From Olavius sp. associated proteobacterium Delta 1 (GTDB taxonomy: Bacteria; Desulfobacterota; Desulfobacteria; Desulfobacterales; JAFDCJ01), in the NCBI GenBank assembly GCA_902749685.1, contig CACVKW010000556.1, positions 1-38,824 on the forward strand: a DNA stretch of 38,824 nucleotides. Reading direction: 5' to 3'. The notes below the pieces were generated by a model that made no database searches, had not been told where the DNA came from, and was given only the letters and a program-made list of their open reading frames with translations. Made by a program: the position numbers and the translations under genes. This document shows, piece after piece, positions 34,232 through 38,824 of the stretch; positions within the stretch are counted from its first letter, which is position 1; every line of letters begins with the position of its first letter.

Positions 34232-35416
34232 CTAAGGCGATACGCCGATCAACAATTTCAAGATCACCGGAAAAGCGACAAAGGTGCCGATCATGCTGCC
34301 CAGATTGGTAAATACGACCACCAGAAGAATTCTTGTCACCTTGTTGCGCCAGAACCCGCGAACCGATAGGATGTCATCGGGAAGTGTCTCCAGGTCTTTT
34401 ACTTTGGGCTTGCGGGTAAAGGCTTCAACAAGCCCTGAGACCCAGCCGGCTGCGATCATCGGATTTAGAGAGGTTAGAGGCGCTGCCAGCATAGAAGAAA
34501 TAATGGTGGCCGGATGAGCCAGGGCTATGATGGCCCCCAACCCGGCCAGTATCGCATTGGCGGCAACCCACCAGATCAGCATATCCTTGCCGGCCTTTGC
34601 TCCCCCGTAAAAGAAACCGGCAATAAACATGGCCATGATGGCACCCGGAATGAGCCACTTCAAAATACCGGTCGTCTTTTTTTGGGGTGGTAGTTGCTCC
34701 AGGGCCCGAATATTGATATCCTTGTTCCAGTATTTTTTTATGCCCGGAATATGGCCGGCACCCACTACCGCCACTATTTTCTTTCCGGGAGCATTTTTGA
34801 TTTTGTCTGCCAGGTATTGGTCGCGTTCATCGATTAGGATATCTTTTAAAATCGGTAATGATTTTCCCACTTCGGCCAGAAGGGATTCTAGCACATCCTG
34901 CTGCTTCATCTTTTCGATATCTTCTTCCTTGATGTCTTCAACTTCCCCCAGAGACAGGATCAGTTGGAACATGAGTTTGATTTTGCTCCATAATCCCATA
35001 GCGCGCCAGGTGCGGGAAAGCGTGGTGCGAATATCCCGGTCCGCCAGATGAATTTCGGCGCCTACTTCTTCAGCAGTTTCGATCGCCTTGATCATTTCGG
35101 CGCCGGGGTTAATATCAAACTTTTTAGCAATCCGTTTCTGAAAGGATGCCAGCAGAAGATTGGAAAGCAGTAAAAAAGATTTTTTTTCTTTTATGACTTT
35201 AATAATATCCGTTTCCTGCCAGCGCTCCTTCTGGCGAATTGACTGATATCTTGATGGACACAATTCAACACAGACGGTATCGGGTTTTTTTTCCTTTATG
35301 GTGTCTCCGACCTCTTGCGCGCTTTCCCTGGAAACATGGGCGGTGCCAACCAAAATCACCTTTTTGTCGCCATAATCGAGATAATGCAGCGTATCGGATT
35401 TTTCTGTCATTGACAT
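34232..35416 (-). CDS. TraB-family (TraB/PrgY) membrane protein
   Basis: This 394-residue protein has the TraB N-terminal domain (about 10-240) with GTAHVS, CVELCPSRYQ, DERDQYLADKI and VVGAGHIPGI, the conserved His/Glu/Arg set thought to be a metal-dependent active site. The C-terminal part (about 255-394) has several transmembrane segments. In enterococci TraB/PrgY limits pheromone response; in other bacteria the function is unknown. Two ATGs (35416 and 35410) are possible starts; no strong Shine-Dalgarno decides between them. Confidence 0.85.
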   Translation of the reverse strand: MSMTEKSDTLHYLDYGDKKVILVGTAHVSRESAQEVGDTIKEKKPDTVCVELCPSRYQSIRQKERWQETDIIKVIKEKKSFLLLSNLLLASFQKRIAKKFDINPGAEMIKAIETAEEVGAEIHLADRDIRTTLSRTWRAMGLWSKIKLMFQLILSLGEVEDIKEEDIEKMKQQDVLESLLAEVGKSLPILKDILIDERDQYLADKIKNAPGKKIVAVVGAGHIPGIKKYWNKDINIRALEQLPPQKKTTGILKWLIPGAIMAMFIAGFFYGGAKAGKDMLIWWVAANAILAGLGAIIALAHPATIISSMLAAPLTSLNPMIAAGWVSGLVEAFTRKPKVKDLETLPDDILSVRGFWRNKVTRILLVVVFTNLGSMIGTFVAFPVILKLLIGVSP

Positions 35417-35534
35417 AAGGTTATATTTTTCCTTTATTTTTTGAATTCTAAACTATATTACATAAGGTGTCGTAAGGCAAGATGAAACCGGGGATGTCAT
35501 AATACATTTGAGCACCACTGGTGCCGGGTCACTT

Positions 35535-35641
35535 GTTTGGAATTTTGAATTTGGATTATTGGAACTTGCCCTTCGATCTGGCTCAGGGTGGTGAGCTTGT
35601 CGAACCATTTGAGATTTGGATTTTGGTACTTGGAATTTTAA
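35535..35641 (+). repeat. Period-7 array (ATTTGGA) split by a palindromic element
   Basis: Left part: GTTTGGA, ATTTTGA, ATTTGGA, TTATTGG (35535-35562). Right part: ATTTGAG, ATTTGGA, TTTTGGT, ACTTGGA, ATTTTAA (35607-35641). The words match, so one array appears to have been split by the element at 35569-35606. Confidence 0.65.
35569..35606. repeat. REP-like palindromic element
   Basis: The paired segments TTCGA ... GCTCA and TGAGC ... TCGAA form a stem with an internal mismatch, with CCC and ACC at the outer ends. The words CTTCGA, GCTCAGGGTGG and GAGCTTGTCGAACC belong to a palindrome I recall as very common in intergenic DNA of many bacteria. Confidence 0.6.
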
Positions 35642-35706
35642 TGAGTTTGATCAAGTCGTTTAATATTATTATATCGGTCAATTAATTGTCTGAATGACCT
35701 AGTTCT

Positions 35707-35717
35707 GGGGGGGGGGG
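35707..35717 (+). repeat. Homopolymeric tract of 11 G
   Basis: Eleven consecutive G end 3 nt before the GTG start at 35721, exactly where a Shine-Dalgarno would be. Length change by slippage would alter initiation. An in-frame TAG at 35700-35702 means the tract is not inside a longer reading frame in this phase. Confidence 0.75.
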
Positions 35718-35720
35718 CTT

Positions 35721-36158
35721 GTGCTGATTCATGATGACATCTATTCCTGGGAGGGTTTTGGGGGAGTATTGCGTCTGGCCAGCGGCAAGTGTCGGCTGCG
35801 GATATTTGACCTTAAAAAGGGGGGTCGGGAGGGACTGGCCCATTTAAGGCCGATTATCATCATTGCCTCGGATGTTGGCGGCAGCCGGATGTCTGTGCGC
35901 AGCTGCTGCGGTCACATTGCCAGCGGTGTTGCCAGAAAATTCAACATCAAGCCGGATCGGATGATGTTTATCGAGTATTATCCCCAGACGGTCTACGGCG
36001 AACGGCAGGATCATGTGATTGCAGAAAAATACGACCTGGTTGATTTTAACTGGCACGAGGACAAAGCGATTCAACCCAAATGGCGCGCTCTAAAGCCGCC
36101 AATGCTGGATCTCGTCAAGGAACTGGTAGCAAGCTCGAAGCAGAAAGCAGACAGCTGA
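35721..36158 (+). CDS. Unknown protein, translation possibly affected by a poly-G tract
   Basis: This 145-residue soluble protein starts at GTG 35721, after an 11-G run that replaces a normal Shine-Dalgarno. Reading gives MLIHDDIYSWEGFGG, a basic middle, then SCCGHIASGVARKFNIKPDR and FIEYYPQTVYGERQD. No signal peptide or membrane segment. I do not recognise the family. Its last codons (SSKQKADS) and TGA are in a 7-nt repeat array that begins at 36133, so the original C-terminus may have been replaced. Confidence 0.6.
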   Translation: MLIHDDIYSWEGFGGVLRLASGKCRLRIFDLKKGGREGLAHLRPIIIIASDVGGSRMSVRSCCGHIASGVARKFNIKPDRMMFIEYYPQTVYGERQDHVIAEKYDLVDFNWHEDKAIQPKWRALKPPMLDLVKELVASSKQKADS

Positions 36159-36202
36159 AAGGTCAAAGCAAAAAGCTCAAAGGTCAATGCTGTAAGATCA
36201 AA
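36133..36202 (+). repeat. Period-7 array, ten units (GCTGAAA / GGTCAAA)
   Basis: Units GCTCGAA, GCAGAAA, GCAGACA, GCTGAAA, GGTCAAA, GCAAAAA, GCTCAAA, GGTCAAT, GCTGTAA and GATCAAA follow without a break. The first four units include the end of the preceding gene. Confidence 0.8.
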
Positions 36203-36250
36203 CGAGGATGGGAGGTGCGGCTCCGCCGGATGGGGTTGAATAGTTGATGT

Positions 36251-36326
36251 ACAAGAAGATCAGAAGTTGAGAAAATCAGAATTTGAGAGGTGAGGCACTT
36301 TTTAACCTTCTGATCTTCTAAGATTC
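36251..36326. repeat. Period-8 array with inverted partner
   Basis: Units ACAAGAAG, ATCAGAAG, TTGAGAAA, ATCAGAAT and TTGAGAGG (36251-36290) are in phase 8. A perfect 13-bp inverted repeat joins AGAAGATCAGAAG (36254-36266) with CTTCTGATCTTCT (36307-36319). It lies between the end of one gene and the convergent CPBP gene, so it may act as a transcript end. Confidence 0.75.
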
Positions 36327-36354
36327 CAGCGACTATTTAACTTTTCACTAATAT

Positions 36355-36981
36355 CTAACTCATCGGAAACACGGCGAAAATTACCATGCTCCAGACTGAA
36401 TGCGATATGATTACCGGTGCCAGGTTTCTCAGGTGCAAATACATGACCCCCCAGAATGCGCCTGCGACGAAAGCTGCTCCAATCAGCATAAAATTAAACG
36501 ACCAGATGTGAACTGCGGCGTAGATGACGGTTGCCAGAAGCCATCCCTGCCAGCGGCCAAAACGGGCCATCAGGTTTTTTTGCAGATAGCCGCGCCAGTA
36601 TAATTCCTCAGCTGGTCCGGTTATAAAAAAAAGCAGCAGCGCAATCAGCCACATCGAACTTCCGGCCCCTTTATCATAGATTCCCCCGATTTGCTGACCG
36701 GCAAAGGGCAGTATGACGGCCGAAACGGCTTTGCCGGTCCAAAAAATCAAATACAGCACAGCGGCTGACATAAAACCTAATATAATGGCGCGGCCGTTGA
36801 ATTTAAAATGCTCTTTGGGGTTGGGCTGCAGCCAGAATGACAATAAAGCCAAGGTGGCTGCTGAAAAGGATATCTTTATCCAGAATATGGACCAGGTGAG
36901 ATAAAATGTAATGAACCATAGCACCGATGCCAGCAATACCGTTCCTACCAGCGGAATCGGTCGAAACTCGATGCGATTCAA
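36355..36981 (-). CDS. CPBP-family intramembrane metalloprotease
   Basis: The TTG at 36981 follows GGAGGG (spacing 6) and gives 208 residues starting MNRIEFRPIPLVG; a frame open further upstream to 37137 runs inside the prenyltransferase gene and is not used. The CPBP (CAAX protease/Rce1-like) motif EELYWRGYLQ and the later His in YAAVHIWSFNF and HSVWSM are visible among about six membrane segments. TTG overlaps the stop of the menA-like gene as TTGA, so translation is probably coupled. Such proteases act within membranes; the substrate is unknown. Confidence 0.8.
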   Translation of the reverse strand: MNRIEFRPIPLVGTVLLASVLWFITFYLTWSIFWIKISFSAATLALLSFWLQPNPKEHFKFNGRAIILGFMSAAVLYLIFWTGKAVSAVILPFAGQQIGGIYDKGAGSSMWLIALLLFFITGPAEELYWRGYLQKNLMARFGRWQGWLLATVIYAAVHIWSFNFMLIGAAFVAGAFWGVMYLHLRNLAPVIISHSVWSMVIFAVFPMS

Positions 36982-37865
36982 AATACGCCCTCCAGAACCA
37001 GCGATATGACCAGCAATACCCCGAAAGCGGTGTCCAACTGCGCGGTGCGGGCATCGGCATCTGCCGGTATCTGTTTCATCATCAGGCGCAGCAGACGCAG
37101 AGCCAGCGGCAAAGACAGCAAAACAATTAAAGACCACAGATAGAGGGGACCAAAAATTGACATCAAGACGATTGCCAGATAGGCCAATGCCACCAGCAAA
37201 GCGTAAAGCAAAAGTCCATTGCGCTGCCCTAAAACAATTGCCAGGGTTAGGATGCCTTTATCTCGATCATGATTGATGTCACGAATATTATTGGCCAGCA
37301 ACACCAGGGCCACCAGAGCCCCAAAAGGAAGGGAAATCCAAAAGGCATTCATGCTGAACGCCTGACACTGGACAAAATAGGCGCCCGCCACCATTAGCGG
37401 TCCCCACATTAAAAAGACTGAAATCTCTCCCATGGCGCTGTATTTGTATTTTAGGGGCGGCGCAGTGTAGCTTAAACTGGCAAATACCCCGGTCAAACCG
37501 ATCCACATCAGCGCCCAGCCCCGGGTGGCCGCCAGATAAATTCCGATCAGGGTGGAAAAACCATAGAGCGTATATGCGGCGGCTTTCACATGTCCGGCGG
37601 CCAGTTTTCCTTCGACCAGCGGGTGCGGACGATACTGCGCGGTGGAGACTTCCTGGGTGTCAACGCCGCATTTTACATCATAGAAATCGTTGATCAAATT
37701 GGTGGCTGCATGCAATAAAACCGTTCCAAGCAGGGTAATCAGATAAAAGGCCCAGGAAAAGCTCCCATCGATAGCTCCCAGGGCACTACCGACACTGACA
37801 GATATAGCCGTCATGGTAAACGACCAGGGGCGGCTGGCTAGAAACCAGTTGCGATAAATATTCAT
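36978..37865 (-). CDS. menA: UbiA-family prenyltransferase, 1,4-dihydroxy-2-naphthoate polyprenyltransferase-like
   Basis: This 295-residue membrane enzyme attaches a polyprenyl chain to an aromatic acceptor, most likely in menaquinone synthesis. The two Asp motifs of the family are visible: NDFYDVKCGVD (N59-D69) and NNIRDINHDRDKG (about 192-204). The N-terminal SRPWSFTMTA and about eight helices fit MenA. A second step of menaquinone synthesis is not in the window. Its TGA overlaps the TTG of the CPBP gene. Confidence 0.87.
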   Translation of the reverse strand: MNIYRNWFLASRPWSFTMTAISVSVGSALGAIDGSFSWAFYLITLLGTVLLHAATNLINDFYDVKCGVDTQEVSTAQYRPHPLVEGKLAAGHVKAAAYTLYGFSTLIGIYLAATRGWALMWIGLTGVFASLSYTAPPLKYKYSAMGEISVFLMWGPLMVAGAYFVQCQAFSMNAFWISLPFGALVALVLLANNIRDINHDRDKGILTLAIVLGQRNGLLLYALLVALAYLAIVLMSIFGPLYLWSLIVLLSLPLALRLLRLMMKQIPADADARTAQLDTAFGVLLVISLVLEGVF

Positions 37866-38124
37866 CGGTTGCTAATGGACTCCTCGGAATTTAGCTAAAT
37901 TGATCTGCCAGAAAATAGAATTTGCCGGATGGGATGTCAAGGGGAAAGGTCCGAAAGCCGGAAGTCGGAATGCGCAAGTTGGCAAGGTCCAGGTGTATAC
38001 TTTTTTAGGGTTTCAGGTGTCAGTGGATCCTCTAACCGCCGAAGCAGCCAGTTTGTTTGAAATTGAAAGATTCACCTGCGGCGTCACAAACGAGGCTTCC
38101 GCCTTCCGCCTTCCGACTTCTATT
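37866..38124. repeat. Gap with inverted period-7 arrays
   Basis: Between the menA-like start and the end of the DUF4124 gene, units GTCCGAA, AGCCGGA, AGTCGGA and ATGCGCA occur (about 37942-37990), and an inverted relative GGCTTCC, GCCTTCC, GCCTTCC, GACTTCT at 38094-38121. No gene is supported. The second array ends 3 nt before the DUF4124 stop codon. Confidence 0.65.
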
Positions 38125-38646
38125 TTACTGCGTTTGTCTTGCTGCGGCAGCAGCTTCCTGCGTTTTTTGGGCAGCTTCTTCAGCCTGCCTAACGATCGCC
38201 TCGGCTTCGGCTTGAGTCGCCTCGGTTTCAATTTTTATCCGCTCAATCCGTTTTCTGAACTTTTTCCTTTTCCACCGTCTGGTGCTGAGTTTTCTAACGT
38301 ATTCCTGATTAGCCTGAGTCTCCTCCCGGGCCTTTTCCACAGCCGCTTTGGCCCGTTTCTCAGCCTCTGCGGCCGCCACTTTTGCGCGCTGGGCGGCGTC
38401 AATTTTATCCTGCCGTTCGTTGCTTTTGCGCAGCCGTTCGATTTCGCTCTCTATTGCCTCCTGTTCCTGGGGGGATTTTTCTTTATATTTGGTGACATCT
38501 GCCAGTCCGGCTTTTTTCGGCGGCGCCTGATCGGATAGATGAATAACCCCGTTTTCATCGGTCCAGGTATAGATTCGTTGAGCATAAAGGTGGGAAGCAC
38601 CGGATATGGCGATCAGGCAAGCGGCTGTTAAAACAGTAAATTTCAC
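38125..38646 (-). CDS. DUF4124 domain-containing exported coiled-coil protein
   Basis: This 173-residue protein has a signal peptide (residues 1 to about 22, SHLYAQ), then the DUF4124 motif IYTWTDENGVIHLSDQAPP (about 25-43), a short domain common in proteobacterial periplasmic proteins. The rest (about 60-173) is an Ala/Glu/Lys/Arg-rich coiled coil. Function unknown; a structural or periplasmic role is likely. ATG at 38646. Confidence 0.8.
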   Translation of the reverse strand: MKFTVLTAACLIAISGASHLYAQRIYTWTDENGVIHLSDQAPPKKAGLADVTKYKEKSPQEQEAIESEIERLRKSNERQDKIDAAQRAKVAAAEAEKRAKAAVEKAREETQANQEYVRKLSTRRWKRKKFRKRIERIKIETEATQAEAEAIVRQAEEAAQKTQEAAAAARQTQ

Positions 38647-38731
38647 TTTGGCACCCTTGATCTATTCTTAGAACGAACCGGATTTGCAGTACTGAGTTAA
38701 TTATATTGATATATTTTAATACTGTCAAATT

Positions 38732-38824
38732 GCGAGTCGTGAGAAACGGGTTGCGGGTTGCGGGTTGCGGGTTGCGGGATACGGGTTGCGGGTTGCGGGT
38801 TGCGGGATACGGGTTGCGGGTTGC
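38732..38824 (+). repeat. Clean period-7 array (GCGGGTT), running off the window end
   Basis: From 38746 eleven units read in phase as ACGGGTT (C), GCGGGTT (A) and GCGGGAT (B), in the order C A A A B C A A B C A, followed by GC at the window edge. Two degenerate units (GCGAGTC, GTGAGAA) precede them. The near-identity of units shows recent expansion. Confidence 0.85.

Larger units (their letters stand above)
35417..35720. other. Intergenic region with split period-7 array, hairpin element and poly-G tract
   Basis: No gene is supported in these 304 nt. In order it holds a period-7 array (35535-35562), a palindromic element (35569-35606), the array's continuation (35607-35641), then an 11-G tract (35707-35717). 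The individual parts are listed separately. Confidence 0.6.

Noticed and set aside
36982..37137. N-terminal extension of the CPBP protease
   Set aside because: It lies wholly inside the menA-like gene and is not membrane-protein-like; GGAGGG before TTG at 36981 fits better.
37900..38538. 212-codon plus-strand frame opposite the DUF4124 gene
   Set aside because: It is antisense to a gene with signal peptide and DUF4124 motif, and its 5' part is repeat DNA.

Overview
The window looks like chromosomal DNA of a Gram-negative anaerobe of the Desulfobacterota (former Deltaproteobacteria), probably Desulfobacterales-like. The reasons are an outer membrane (BamD, lipoproteins, MltF), an rpmF / fabG-acpP-fabF / nrdR / ribD-ribE-ribBA-ribH-nusB backbone, an archaeal/eukaryotic-type prolyl-tRNA synthetase, a long acyl-CoA dehydrogenase, and a PAS-type sigma54 activator. 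This placement rests on gene order and family resemblance, not on a search.

Region 1 (1 to about 10.5 kb) is an accessory module. A PAS/AAA+/Fis sigma54 activator precedes two textbook -24/-12 promoters (2270 and 4398), and a perfect 8+8 bp palindrome lies about 200 bp upstream of the first. Promoter 1 heads a small ABM-fold protein, a zinc-type medium-chain dehydrogenase and a four-helix membrane protein. Promoter 2 heads an exported DUF1254/DUF1214 protein, a TMEM175-like membrane protein, a LssY_C-type lipoprotein broken by one in-frame TAG, a coiled-coil membrane protein and a shortened lipoprotein. The module is decaying: it holds a frameshifted partial duplicate of the TMEM175-like gene, an amber-interrupted gene and a truncated gene. 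A bidirectional terminator and tRNA-Gln(CTG) close the region.

Region 2 (10.9 to 31 kb) is mostly housekeeping: gltX (minus), rpmF, acyl-CoA dehydrogenase-fabG-acpP-fabF, nrdR, a complete riboflavin set (ribD, ribE, ribBA, ribH) with nusB, a metallo-beta-lactamase-fold hydrolase, a convergent mltF-like gene, a small protein made of two repeated halves, ispG, proS and a relA/spoT homologue. Between rpmF and fabG, where many relatives carry plsX-fabH-fabD, there is only the acyl-CoA dehydrogenase.

Region 3 (31 to 38.8 kb) holds trxA-bamD-rpmB (minus) behind a perfect-consensus promoter, a purN-like gene, an SPOR-NlpC/P60 protein, a TraB-family membrane protein, an unknown gene just behind an 11-G tract, a menA-like prenyltransferase overlapping a CPBP protease gene by TTGA, and a DUF4124 protein.

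The most distinctive whole-window feature is a dispersed set of degenerate tandem arrays in at least 15 intergenic gaps. The unit is strictly 7 nt, or 8 or 9 nt at some loci, with a different word at each locus. Several arrays are arranged as inverted pairs, and two run into the last codons of a gene and supply its stop codon. The window ends inside the cleanest of these arrays.
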